From: Fidelibacterota bacterium
GTDB taxonomy: Bacteria; Fidelibacterota; Marinisomatia; Marinisomatales; TCS55
Direction: 5' to 3'
Assembly: GCA_014239505.1 (NCBI GenBank)
Contig: JAAZYT010000128.1
Location: forward strand, 1 to 5,951
DNA length: 5,951 bases
The translations under genes and the position numbers were made by a program. The number at the start of each line of letters is the position of its first letter. Within the stretch, counting starts at the first letter, position 1. Positions 1-5,951 of the stretch are shown in pieces. The notes under the pieces are model-generated. The model saw nothing but the letters and a program-made list of their open reading frames with translations. It made no database searches and had not been told where the DNA came from.

Positions 1-636
1 CTAGGAATTAATTCAAAAAAATTACGTTTCCATGAACACGGACCTAATGAATTAGCACATTACGCTAAAGAAGCTTGGGATATTGAATTTGAATTCCCGT
101 TTGGATGGTCAGAGATTGAAGGTATTCATAATCGCACTGATTATGATCTTGCAAGACACCAAGAACTTTCAGGTAAAAAAATGGAAGTTTTTGATCAACA
201 AAACAATAATCGATTTCTTCCATTTATTATTGAAACATCTGCAGGATTAAATAGAATGATGTTAGCTGTTCTATCTGATGCATATTGGAATGATGAAGAA
301 AATAATCGAGTTGTTATGAAGTTACACCCGACAATTGCCCCTGTTACAGCCGTAGTTTGCCCTTTGGTCAAAAAAGATGGCTTACCTGAGCTTGGTCGAA
401 AAGTAATGGATTTATTGAAACCTCATTTTAAAGTTATCTATGATCAACAAGGTTCTATAGGAAAAAGATATTATCGTCAGGATGAAGCAGGTACACCTTA
501 CGGTATCACAGTAGATCACCAATCAATTGAAGATAAAATGGTAACGCTTCGTGATCGTGATACTCAAGTTCAAAATCGTATTCCTATTGATAATTTAGTC
601 AATGCAATAACTGATAGTATGGAGTCTTATTCATGA
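1..636 (+). CDS. glyS: Glycyl-tRNA synthetase, alpha2 (homodimeric) type, 3' part
   Basis: The reading frame is open from base 1, so the gene starts upstream; the first ATG at 181 is internal and is not the start. The visible 211 residues are the C-terminal part of a cytoplasmic enzyme that charges tRNA-Gly with glycine using ATP. Visible residues about 37-60 contain the GlyRS signature with GWSEIEGIHNRTDYDL. Class II motif 3 follows (PFIIETSAGLNR, bases about 220-255), with its ATP-binding Arg at 253-255. The last ~120 residues are the anticodon-binding domain (KLHPTIAPVTAVVCPL, then GSIGKRYYRQDEAGTPYGITVD, ending RIPIDNL). Family knowledge: this is the single-chain alpha2 form, usually about 450-500 residues, not the alpha2-beta2 GlyQ/GlyS form of most proteobacteria. 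The stop TGA at 634-636 overlaps the next gene's start. The identification is firm; the symbol glyS is used for either form and can mislead. Confidence 0.96.
   Translation, partial: LGINSKKLRFHEHGPNELAHYAKEAWDIEFEFPFGWSEIEGIHNRTDYDLARHQELSGKKMEVFDQQNNNRFLPFIIETSAGLNRMMLAVLSDAYWNDEENNRVVMKLHPTIAPVTAVVCPLVKKDGLPELGRKVMDLLKPHFKVIYDQQGSIGKRYYRQDEAGTPYGITVDHQSIEDKMVTLRDRDTQVQNRIPIDNLVNAITDSMESYS
621..624 (+). promoter_or_regulatory. Ribosome binding site of the BI-1/YccA gene, inside glyS
   Basis: GGAG lies 8 bases before the ATG at 633, within the last codons of glyS. Its spacing is near ideal. With the ATGA stop/start overlap it supports the 633 start and translational coupling to glyS. Confidence 0.6.
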
Positions 637-1385
637 ATAGACACTTAGCACTACGCTCAGGGAACCCAACATTAAATGCTAAAACATTCTCCGGTTTTGA
701 TTTAACGACTGGCGGAACGATGACTATTATGGGTACCGTTAATAAAACAGCTTTCTCACTTTTATTACTAATGACCACTGCACTTTTTACTTGGAATATG
801 CCAGTGGGAGATCCTCGTGCAAATGGGCTTATGATCTTTGGAATGATCGGAGGCTTTATTTTAGCTCTTATCACAGTATTCAAACATCAATGGGCCAAAT
901 TCACAGTACCTGCTTATGCTTTAATGCAAGGGTTGGCCTTAGGTGGAATTTCTAAATATTTTGAGTCTATGTACCCTGGAATAGTTAATCAAGCAGTCAT
1001 GCTTACTTTTGGAACGCTTGGCGCCTTGTTACTTGCCTATCGGTCTGGCATAATTAAAGCGACAGAAAATTTTAAACTTGGTATTATTGCTGCAACTGGT
1101 GGTATTGCTTTTGTCTATATGATTAGTTGGGTATTAAGCTGGTTTAGTATCTCCGTGCCAGTAATTCATTCTAATTCAAATATGGGTATACTTTTTAGTA
1201 TTGGTGTTGTAATTATTGCAGCATTAAACCTCGTTTTAGATTTTGATTTTATTGAAGAAGGATCAGAAAAAGGTGCTCCTAAATATATGGAATGGTATGG
1301 TGCTTTTGGATTGCTAGTAACTCTTATATGGCTCTACTTAGAGATCCTCAGACTACTGGCAAAACTTTCTTCAAGAAGAAATTAA
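633..1385 (+). CDS. Bax inhibitor-1/YccA family membrane protein
   Basis: A 250-residue integral membrane protein. Hydrophobic segments lie at about residues 38-54, 64-82, 90-108, 117-136, 147-170, 183-203 and 222-242, consistent with the seven-helix BI-1 fold. The N-terminus with RSGNPTLNAKTF and the following GTVNKTA are typical of the bacterial BI-1-like branch (the Pfam BaxI_1 type, from memory). That makes the 633 start better than the internal Met30 or Met33. The motif NLVLDFDFIEEG (residues 199-210) is the characteristic acidic stretch after helix 6. Better-studied relatives (YetJ, human BI-1) are pH-sensitive calcium leak channels with paired aspartates. Here Asp203 and Asp205 are present, but the last helix has Glu236 and no Asp, so channel activity is uncertain. 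The gene overlaps glyS by 4 bp and probably shares its transcript. Family membership is confident; the physiological role is unknown. Confidence 0.9.
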   Translation: MNRHLALRSGNPTLNAKTFSGFDLTTGGTMTIMGTVNKTAFSLLLLMTTALFTWNMPVGDPRANGLMIFGMIGGFILALITVFKHQWAKFTVPAYALMQGLALGGISKYFESMYPGIVNQAVMLTFGTLGALLLAYRSGIIKATENFKLGIIAATGGIAFVYMISWVLSWFSISVPVIHSNSNMGILFSIGVVIIAALNLVLDFDFIEEGSEKGAPKYMEWYGAFGLLVTLIWLYLEILRLLAKLSSRRN

Positions 1386-1396
1386 TTTTATTTTAC

Positions 1397-1414
1397 ATTA
1401 GCCAAATAGCTAAT
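1397..1414 (+). terminator. Weak hairpin, possible terminator after the BI-1 gene
   Basis: ATTAGC (1397-1402) and GCTAAT (1409-1414) form a perfect 6-bp inverted repeat around a 6-base loop, 12 bases after the BI-1 stop. The DNA after it is AT-rich (TATTAATTTATATAATT) but has no clean T-run, and the stem has only two G-C pairs. It could be a weak intrinsic terminator, a small operator or a chance repeat. Confidence 0.25.
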
Positions 1415-1480
1415 TATTAATTTATATAATTCTTCTTTGCCATAAAATATTAGTATTATAATTTTATTATTGGTTAAATG

Positions 1481-1487
1481 AGGAAAG
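1481..1487 (+). promoter_or_regulatory. Ribosome binding site that fixes the TTG start of the PepSY gene
   Basis: AGGAAAG (preceded by TG, giving TGAGGAAAG) ends 4 bases before the TTG at 1492, with the AGGA core about 7 bases away. The reading frame is open upstream only to a TAA at 1459-1461 and contains no ATG or GTG there. TTG at 1492 is therefore the only sensible start, and it gives the positively charged N-terminus expected before the first membrane helix. Confidence 0.65.
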
Positions 1488-1491
1488 CCTT

Positions 1492-2016
1492 TTGAAAAAA
1501 AAAATTAATTGGAATAAATGGACACGAAAAACTCATTATTGGGTTTCAGTTGTTATTATTCTTCCCATACTAATTGTAATTATTACTGGTATACTTCTTC
1601 AATTAAAAAAGGAAATTAATTGGATACAGCCTCCAACAATTAAAGGGCAAGTCCAAAATAATCCCATAATTTCTTTTGATGATATATTAAATGCAACTAG
1701 AACTGCTGAAGAAGCTAACATTAAATCATGGGATGATATTGATAGACTTGATGTTAGAATAGAAAAAGGAATCGTTAAAGTACGTGGAAAAAATCGATGG
1801 GAAGTTCAAATAGACACAAAAACAAAAAAAGTCTTACAAGTTGCATATAGGCGATCAGACTTAATTGAACAATTACATGATGGATCTTGGTTTAACGATA
1901 AAGTAAAATTATATATTTTCTTACCTTCAGGGATTATCCTTTTCATTCTATGGTTGACTGGTCTATATATGTTTATCCTACCTTATGCCGTAAAGTGGAA
2001 TAAGAAAAAGAGATGA
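1492..2016 (+). CDS. PepSY domain-containing two-helix membrane protein
   Basis: A 174-residue protein starting at TTG. A basic N-terminus (MKKKINWNKWTRKTHYW) leads into a membrane helix at about residues 17-37. An extracytoplasmic domain of about 100 residues follows, then a second helix at about 139-163 and a basic tail (KWNKKKR). By the positive-inside rule both ends are cytoplasmic. Residues about 60-117 have the PepSY pattern: an alpha-helical stretch, then short strands ending in a variant of the D-x-x-T-x-K-V-L hallmark (VQIDTKTKKVLQV). RRSDLIEQLHDGSWF (120-134) before helix 2 resembles the PepSY-associated TM arrangement, and the His residues at 15 and 129 flank the membrane. PepSY domains are found in peptidase inhibitors and in iron or flavin-reductase-like membrane proteins. 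This short version has no other domain, so its role is open. Its stop overlaps the deacylase start by 4 bp, so it heads the operon. Confidence 0.8.
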   Translation: MKKKINWNKWTRKTHYWVSVVIILPILIVIITGILLQLKKEINWIQPPTIKGQVQNNPIISFDDILNATRTAEEANIKSWDDIDRLDVRIEKGIVKVRGKNRWEVQIDTKTKKVLQVAYRRSDLIEQLHDGSWFNDKVKLYIFLPSGIILFILWLTGLYMFILPYAVKWNKKKR

Positions 2017-3578
2017 AAAAACTCATAATTATAGTATTATTTATTTTTTCTGGATGTAGCTCTCCCCATTTTGATATAATTATTAATAATGGAAAAATTG
2101 CTGATGGAAGTGGAAGCAAATTATTCTCTGCAAATATCTATATAAAAAATGGAAAAATAATTGAAATTGGTAATTTACCTAATGCTTTAGGAGATAAAGT
2201 TCTAGATGCACAAGATTTAATAATTGCACCTGGATTTATTGATATGCATACTCATGCTGAACGCCGAAGTCTAGAATTCCCAACTGTTGAAAACTATTTA
2301 CAACAAGGAGTCACAACAATAGTTGGTGGTAATTGTGGTGGCTCTCCTTTTCCAATCAATGATTTTATGGAAAAAACAGTACAAAAAGGTATCGGACCAA
2401 ATCTTGCTTTACTAATAGGTCACAATACAGTTCGTAAAGAAGTTATGGGCACTGAAAATCGATTGGCTACTAATAAAGAAATAGATGAAATGCAGAGTAT
2501 AATTCAGAGCGCAATGAACGAGGGCGCTTTTGGTATGTCAACTGGCTTAAAATACATACCAGGCGCTTATTCAAATACGGAAGAAGTAATTGCTCTTGCA
2601 TCAACTGTATCTAAAAATATGGGCATTTATGCTACACATATGAGAGAAGAAGGAATTGGATTAATTAAATCTGTTAAAGAGGCAATAGATATAGGACGTA
2701 AAGCCAATTTACCTGTTCAAATATCACATCATAAAGCTGTAGGAAAAACTATGTGGGGAAACTCAATAAAAACATTGGAACTAATTGAGGAAGCTAATGC
2801 TGAAGGAATTAAAGTTACAGCTGACCAATACCCTTACACAGCTACAAGCACAGGCTTAACGGTCGTTTTTCCAGCATGGTCTCTTTCTGGAGGCTCAAAA
2901 AAGTTAAAAGAACGCTTACAGAATCCTCAATTACGGCAACAAATAAAAGATAAGATTATATGGAATATTGTTTATGATCGTGGTGGTGGTGATCCTGCAA
3001 GTATTGTAGTGGCTAGTTATCCTAATAACGATAAATATAATGGTTTAAATTTAGCTCAAATAACAAAACTCAAAGGTCTTTCACCTACTCCAGATAATGC
3101 GGCAGAAATTCTTATGAATCTTGTTTATGAAGGCAATGGTAAAGGAATTTACCATTGTTTAAATGAAGAAGATGTACAACGAATAATGGCGCACCCAAGA
3201 ATTATGCATGCTTCTGATGGAAGCACCATTGAATTTGGAGAAGCACAACCCCATCCAAGAAGTTATGGAACTTATCCACGTGTTCTTGGTCAATATGTTC
3301 GTGAAAAAAATGTAATTTCTTTGGTTGAATCTATAAGAAAAATGAGTAAGCTCCCCGCATCAGTTTTAGGTATAAAAGATCGTGGAGAAATTAAAAATGG
3401 CTTTTGGGCTGATCTTGTTATCTTTGACCAACATAAGATTATAGATAATGCAACATGGGAGAACCCTCACCAATATCCATCGGGAGTTTCTTGGGTTTTA
3501 GTTAATGGTAAAATATCTTTAGAGAATGGAATACCATCAAAAAATTTATATGGAAAGGTTTTGATTCATAATGAATGA
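2013..3578 (+). CDS. Lipoprotein N-acyl-D-amino-acid deacylase (D-aminoacylase family amidohydrolase)
   Basis: A 521-residue metal-dependent hydrolase, predicted to remove N-acyl groups from D-amino acids. The N-terminus (MKKLIIIVLFIFSGC) is a short lipoprotein signal with the lipid-bearing Cys at residue 15 followed by Ser, so the enzyme should be anchored in the envelope, probably in the outer membrane. The amidohydrolase beta-sandwich pieces flank the barrel (residues about 20-72 and 455-518, including RGEIKNGFWADLVIFD). Metal-site motifs are in order: H79-T-H81 in GFIDMHTH, Cys108 in GGNCGG, His209 in ATHMRE, His239 in ISHHK, and the catalytic-type Asp402 in HASDGS. The spacings H79-C108 (29) and H209-H239 (30) match those I recall for Alcaligenes D-aminoacylase. 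HPRSYGTYPRVLGQYVRE (414-431) is also typical of the family. Substrate could instead be a D-amino-acid dipeptide or another N-acyl compound. The start codon lies in an ATGA overlap with the PepSY gene; its ribosome binding site is weak, suggesting coupling. Confidence 0.88.
   Translation: MKKLIIIVLFIFSGCSSPHFDIIINNGKIADGSGSKLFSANIYIKNGKIIEIGNLPNALGDKVLDAQDLIIAPGFIDMHTHAERRSLEFPTVENYLQQGVTTIVGGNCGGSPFPINDFMEKTVQKGIGPNLALLIGHNTVRKEVMGTENRLATNKEIDEMQSIIQSAMNEGAFGMSTGLKYIPGAYSNTEEVIALASTVSKNMGIYATHMREEGIGLIKSVKEAIDIGRKANLPVQISHHKAVGKTMWGNSIKTLELIEEANAEGIKVTADQYPYTATSTGLTVVFPAWSLSGGSKKLKERLQNPQLRQQIKDKIIWNIVYDRGGGDPASIVVASYPNNDKYNGLNLAQITKLKGLSPTPDNAAEILMNLVYEGNGKGIYHCLNEEDVQRIMAHPRIMHASDGSTIEFGEAQPHPRSYGTYPRVLGQYVREKNVISLVESIRKMSKLPASVLGIKDRGEIKNGFWADLVIFDQHKIIDNATWENPHQYPSGVSWVLVNGKISLENGIPSKNLYGKVLIHNE
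3552..3558 (+). promoter_or_regulatory. Probable ribosome binding site of ggt, inside the deacylase gene
   Basis: GGAAAGG lies 12 bases before the ATG at 3571, which is somewhat longer than ideal spacing. No other in-frame start gives a complete lipoprotein signal peptide. The 8-bp overlap with the deacylase could compensate through coupled translation. Confidence 0.4.
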
Positions 3579-5274
3579 CAAAATAGTAAAATTTAGTCTT
3601 ATTCTCTTTTTATTTATAGTTTCTTCATGCTCGAATAAATCACCCGTTTTTGGAGAAAATGGGATGGTAGTTTCAACCAGTCGACATGCATCTCAAGTAG
3701 GAATAGATATACTTCAAGCTGGTGGGAATGCTATTGATGCAGCCGCTGCAGTAGGTTTTGCACTTGCAGTTACATCCTCTTCAAATGGTAATATTGGCGG
3801 TGGAGGATTTATGACGGCTAAGCTAGCAAATGGTGAAGTATTTACTTTAGACTACAGAGAGATGGCACCAAAATCTGCTAACAGAGATATGTATCTAGAT
3901 AAAGATGGAAATATTATTAAAGGTAAATCTCGATCTACTCATTTTGCTTCTGGTGTGCCTGGATCTGTTGATGGCCTATTAAAAGCATGGAGAGATTATG
4001 GCTCTGGAGTTATTTCAAGAGATCAATTAATGGGTCCTGCTATTAAATTAGCTAGAGAGGGGTTTGATCTTTCAATATATGAAGCTGAACGTTTCAATAA
4101 AAATAAAGAAAGGCTTAGCAAGCATTCAGAAACAAAAAGAATATTTACTAGAGATGATCGAGAATGGAAAAAAGATGATATTTTTAAACAAACTGACCTT
4201 GCAAATACTTTGGAAAGAATTGCTAAGAATGGACGAGATGGCTTTTACAAAGGAGAGACCGCAAAGCTTATTGTTGAAGAGATGAAATCTGTAGGAAGCT
4301 GGATTGATTATGAAGATCTTGAAAATTATGTATCCAAGTATAGACAGCCTGTTAAAGGTTCGTTTATGGGCTATGAAATAATTTCTATGGGACCTCCTAG
4401 TTCTGGAGGTTTACTAGTTGTTCATATGTTAAATATGCTTGAAAAAATTATAGAGGGGAAAAACTCTGATTTTGATTTATCCTTTAATTCAGTTCATTAT
4501 ATTCATACTCTAACTGAATTAGAAAGAAGAGCATATGCAGATAGAACAGAACATATGGCTGACTCTGATTACTGGGATGTTCCTAATAGTATGTTTCTTT
4601 CACATGATTATGCTCATGAACGTTTAAAAGATATAAATTTTAAAAAAGCAACTGATTCTCAATTGGTTGAGCATGGAAATCCTTACTCAAATCAAAGTGA
4701 AGAAACAACTCACTATTCTATAATTGATAGTGAGGGTAATGCCGTTTCTGTTACTACTACAATAAACTCTGGCTATGGGAATGGAATTACCGTAACTGGA
4801 GCTGGTTTTTTACTTAATAATGAAATGGATGATTTCTCAAGCAAACCAGGGGAACCTAATATGTTTGGACTTTTAGGAAATGAAGCAAATGCTATAGAGC
4901 CAAAGAAGAGACCTTTAAGTTCTATGACTCCAACTATTGTCCTAAAAGATGACAGTCCTTTTCTAATTCTTGGCTCTCCAGGAGGGTCAACTATTATAAC
5001 CACTGTTATGCAAAATATATTGAATGTAATTGTCCATGATATGAATATTCAAGAAGCTGTTTCATCTCCAAGGGTCCATTCACAATGGCTTCCTGATATG
5101 GTTTTTCATGAAAAGAATGGTTTAAGTCCAGAAATCATTGATGAACTAAAAAAGATGGGACACGATGTTAGGATGCGTGGCTCAATTGGTGAAGCGAATG
5201 GAATCATGATCAATGAAAAAGGGTTTTGGGGTGGACCAGATTCTAGAGGAGAAAATACTGCTATTGGTTATTAA
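3571..5274 (+). CDS. ggt: Lipoprotein gamma-glutamyltranspeptidase
   Basis: A 567-residue Ntn-hydrolase proenzyme that cleaves gamma-glutamyl bonds (for example in glutathione) and transfers the glutamyl group to water or an amino acid. The N-terminus is hydrophobic and ends in the lipobox VSSC, with Cys20 then Ser, so it is predicted to be an envelope lipoprotein; well-studied bacterial GGTs are soluble periplasmic or secreted. Self-cleavage is predicted before Thr379 (SEE|TTHYS, bases 4705-4707), giving a small subunit of 189 residues, close to the 190 of E. coli. Aligned by hand with E. coli GGT, the substrate residues are present: Arg96 (YREMAP), Asn399, Asp421 (NNEMDD), Ser450-Ser451 (RPLSSM) and Gly471-Gly472 (GSPGGS). 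E. coli Gln430 is Glu418 here, as in human GGT. The lid-loop region PGEPNMFGLLGNEAN (426-440) is retained. All key residues are intact, so the enzyme should be active. It is the last gene of the operon and overlaps the deacylase by 8 bp. Confidence 0.95.
   Translation: MNDKIVKFSLILFLFIVSSCSNKSPVFGENGMVVSTSRHASQVGIDILQAGGNAIDAAAAVGFALAVTSSSNGNIGGGGFMTAKLANGEVFTLDYREMAPKSANRDMYLDKDGNIIKGKSRSTHFASGVPGSVDGLLKAWRDYGSGVISRDQLMGPAIKLAREGFDLSIYEAERFNKNKERLSKHSETKRIFTRDDREWKKDDIFKQTDLANTLERIAKNGRDGFYKGETAKLIVEEMKSVGSWIDYEDLENYVSKYRQPVKGSFMGYEIISMGPPSSGGLLVVHMLNMLEKIIEGKNSDFDLSFNSVHYIHTLTELERRAYADRTEHMADSDYWDVPNSMFLSHDYAHERLKDINFKKATDSQLVEHGNPYSNQSEETTHYSIIDSEGNAVSVTTTINSGYGNGITVTGAGFLLNNEMDDFSSKPGEPNMFGLLGNEANAIEPKKRPLSSMTPTIVLKDDSPFLILGSPGGSTIITTVMQNILNVIVHDMNIQEAVSSPRVHSQWLPDMVFHEKNGLSPEIIDELKKMGHDVRMRGSIGEANGIMINEKGFWGGPDSRGENTAIGY
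5271..5274. other. Shared TTAA: convergent stop codons of ggt and rlmN
   Basis: The ggt stop TAA occupies 5272-5274 on the + strand and the rlmN stop TAA reads from 5273 to 5271 on the - strand. The two genes therefore end tail-to-tail with a 4-bp overlap. There is no room for an intergenic terminator, so any terminator must lie inside the opposite coding sequence. I saw no strong GC-rich hairpin there. Confidence 0.85.
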
Positions 5275-5951
5275 GGATTGGAGTGAACTGCTAACTGTCC
5301 ACAACCAGCATTAATATCTGTCCCCTTACTCCATCTAACAGTGACATTAAATGGTGCAACTTTTAATTCTTTTAAAAAATTTTGAATTGTAGTTTCATTA
5401 GGTCTATTAAACTCACCTCCAATCTCATTATATGGAATTACGTTTACTTTACATTCTAAGCCTCTTAAAAGAGATATCAATCTTTTTGCAGCAAGTGGAG
5501 AATCATTAATTCCCTTTAACAAAACATATTCGAATGTTATTAACCGTCTTGTTTTATGATAATAATATTGCGCTGATTTGATGAGCTCATTTAATGAATG
5601 AGTATTAGTAAGAGACATAATTTTTTTACGCTCAATTTCTGTAACAGCATTAAGGCTTATTGCTAATTTAAACTGATGATCCTCTTCAGCAATTTTGCGA
5701 ATTTTTGGGACAATACCCGCAGTTGAAATGGTTATTCTTCTCGCACCAAAACCCATTTTATGATTTAGAAACTTAGCTGCTTTTATAACATTTTTATAAT
5801 TTAGGAAAGGTTCACCCATTCCCATAAATACAATATTTGTAATCTTGTGTTTTGAAATTCTTTCCAAATGTAGTACTTGATCAATTATTTCATATGCATT
5901 TAAATTTTTTATAAAACCCATTGATGCTGTTGCGCAAAATTTGCAATCTAC
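5271..5951 (-). CDS. rlmN: Dual-specificity RNA methyltransferase RlmN, 3' part
   Basis: The frame is open to the window's right edge, so the start lies beyond it; the ATG at 5919-5921 is internal. The visible 226 residues begin VDCKFCATASMGF. These contain the second and third Cys (codons 5943-5945 and 5934-5936) of the CxxxCxxC radical-SAM iron-sulfur motif; the first Cys is off the window. Further in are the SAM-binding GMGEP (residues 34-38 counted from the ATG), ARRITISTAGIVPKI, KLAISLNA, ITFEYVLLKGIND and VNVIPYNEIGG. Near the C-terminus is Cys207 in DINAGCGQL, the catalytic Cys that carries the transient methyl/RNA adduct in this family (Cys355 in E. coli). RlmN methylates C2 of A2503 in 23S rRNA and, in some bacteria, A37 of certain tRNAs. 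E. coli RlmN is 384 residues, so about 40% is missing here. Cfr-type resistance enzymes share the fold, but the sequence is RlmN-like. Confidence 0.95.
   Translation of the reverse strand, partial: VDCKFCATASMGFIKNLNAYEIIDQVLHLERISKHKITNIVFMGMGEPFLNYKNVIKAAKFLNHKMGFGARRITISTAGIVPKIRKIAEEDHQFKLAISLNAVTEIERKKIMSLTNTHSLNELIKSAQYYYHKTRRLITFEYVLLKGINDSPLAAKRLISLLRGLECKVNVIPYNEIGGEFNRPNETTIQNFLKELKVAPFNVTVRWSKGTDINAGCGQLAVHSNP

Larger units (their letters stand above)
1386..1491 (+). promoter_or_regulatory. AT-rich intergenic region, likely promoter of the PepSY-deacylase-ggt operon
   Basis: This 106-bp gap is the only substantial non-coding DNA in the window. It contains two perfect TATAAT hexamers, at 1425-1430 and 1457-1462. 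Neither has a convincing -35 box at a 16-18 bp spacing; TTGCCA at 1437-1442 resembles TTGACA but sits only 14 bp before the second hexamer. In DNA this AT-rich, such hexamers occur often by chance. The case rests mostly on position: it precedes three tightly overlapping genes and follows a gene with its own upstream partner. I found no tRNA, riboswitch or small ORF of note, and no operator-like repeat other than the short hairpin at 1397-1414. Confidence 0.4.

Noticed and set aside
181..183. ATG at 181 as the start of a 151-residue protein
   Set aside because: The same frame is open to base 1 and encodes conserved GlyRS sequence, so it is an internal Met.
599..883. 94-codon open frame on the - strand over the start of the BI-1 gene
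   Set aside because: It lies antisense to a well-supported membrane protein gene and has no recognisable family or ribosome binding site.
1437..1462. TTGCCA plus TATAAT as a sigma-70-type promoter
   Set aside because: The spacer is only 14 bp, too short for a normal promoter, so it is not listed as a separate feature.
4064..4285. 73-codon open frame on the + strand inside ggt
   Set aside because: It is out of frame within the conserved large subunit of ggt; its Lys/Ile-rich product is typical of a shifted AT-rich frame.
4773..5003. 76-codon open frame on the - strand inside ggt
   Set aside because: It is antisense to the most conserved part of the small subunit (lid loop, SSM and GSPGG), whose codon constraints explain the open frame.
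5919..5921. ATG on the - strand as the start of rlmN
   Set aside because: The codons before it encode the Cys residues of the radical-SAM cluster motif, so the true start lies past the window edge.
1..5951. Mobile element, CRISPR array, tRNA, or defence system
   Set aside because: No transposase or integrase motifs, direct-repeat arrays, tRNA-like cloverleaf or toxin-antitoxin pairs were seen; nearly all of the window is explained by six ordinary-family genes.

Overview
The window is AT-rich and densely coding, with five genes on the + strand and one on the - strand. Both edge genes are cut by the window. The two housekeeping genes are a homodimer-type (alpha2) glycyl-tRNA synthetase and a radical-SAM RlmN methyltransferase. 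The other four genes are a Bax-inhibitor-1/YccA membrane protein, a small PepSY membrane protein and two lipoprotein enzymes. Two lipoprotein signals with lipoboxes indicate a diderm (Gram-negative-type) bacterium. The low GC, the alpha2 GlyRS and the style of the BI-1 and RlmN proteins fit an FCB-like lineage, possibly a marine Bacteroidota or Marinimicrobia relative. Purine-rich Shine-Dalgarno sequences before at least two genes argue somewhat against a typical Bacteroidota. This placement is inference and is not firm.

Layout: 1-636 is the 3' part of glyS. Its stop overlaps the start of the BI-1/YccA gene (633-1385) in an ATGA, so the two are probably translationally coupled. A 106-bp AT-rich gap (1386-1491) is the only non-coding stretch of any size. 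It holds a small hairpin and two TATAAT-like hexamers, and is the likely promoter region for the next three genes.

These three form a tight apparent operon: a two-helix PepSY protein with a TTG start (1492-2016), a lipoprotein N-acyl-D-amino-acid deacylase of the amidohydrolase superfamily (2013-3578), and a lipoprotein gamma-glutamyltranspeptidase (3571-5274). They overlap by 4 and 8 bp. The 3' part of rlmN (5271-5951, - strand) converges on this operon, and the two terminal stop codons share the palindrome TTAA.

The deacylase and the transpeptidase both carry lipoprotein signals and so should act outside the cytoplasm. Their co-transcription suggests an envelope-anchored module that breaks down gamma-glutamyl compounds and N-acyl-D-amino acids or D-amino-acid peptides for uptake. 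The PepSY membrane protein may be an accessory, but its role is unknown. No mobile element, CRISPR array, tRNA, rRNA or clear phage or defence signature was seen. The genes belong to known families; the novelty, if any, lies in their combination and cell-surface location.
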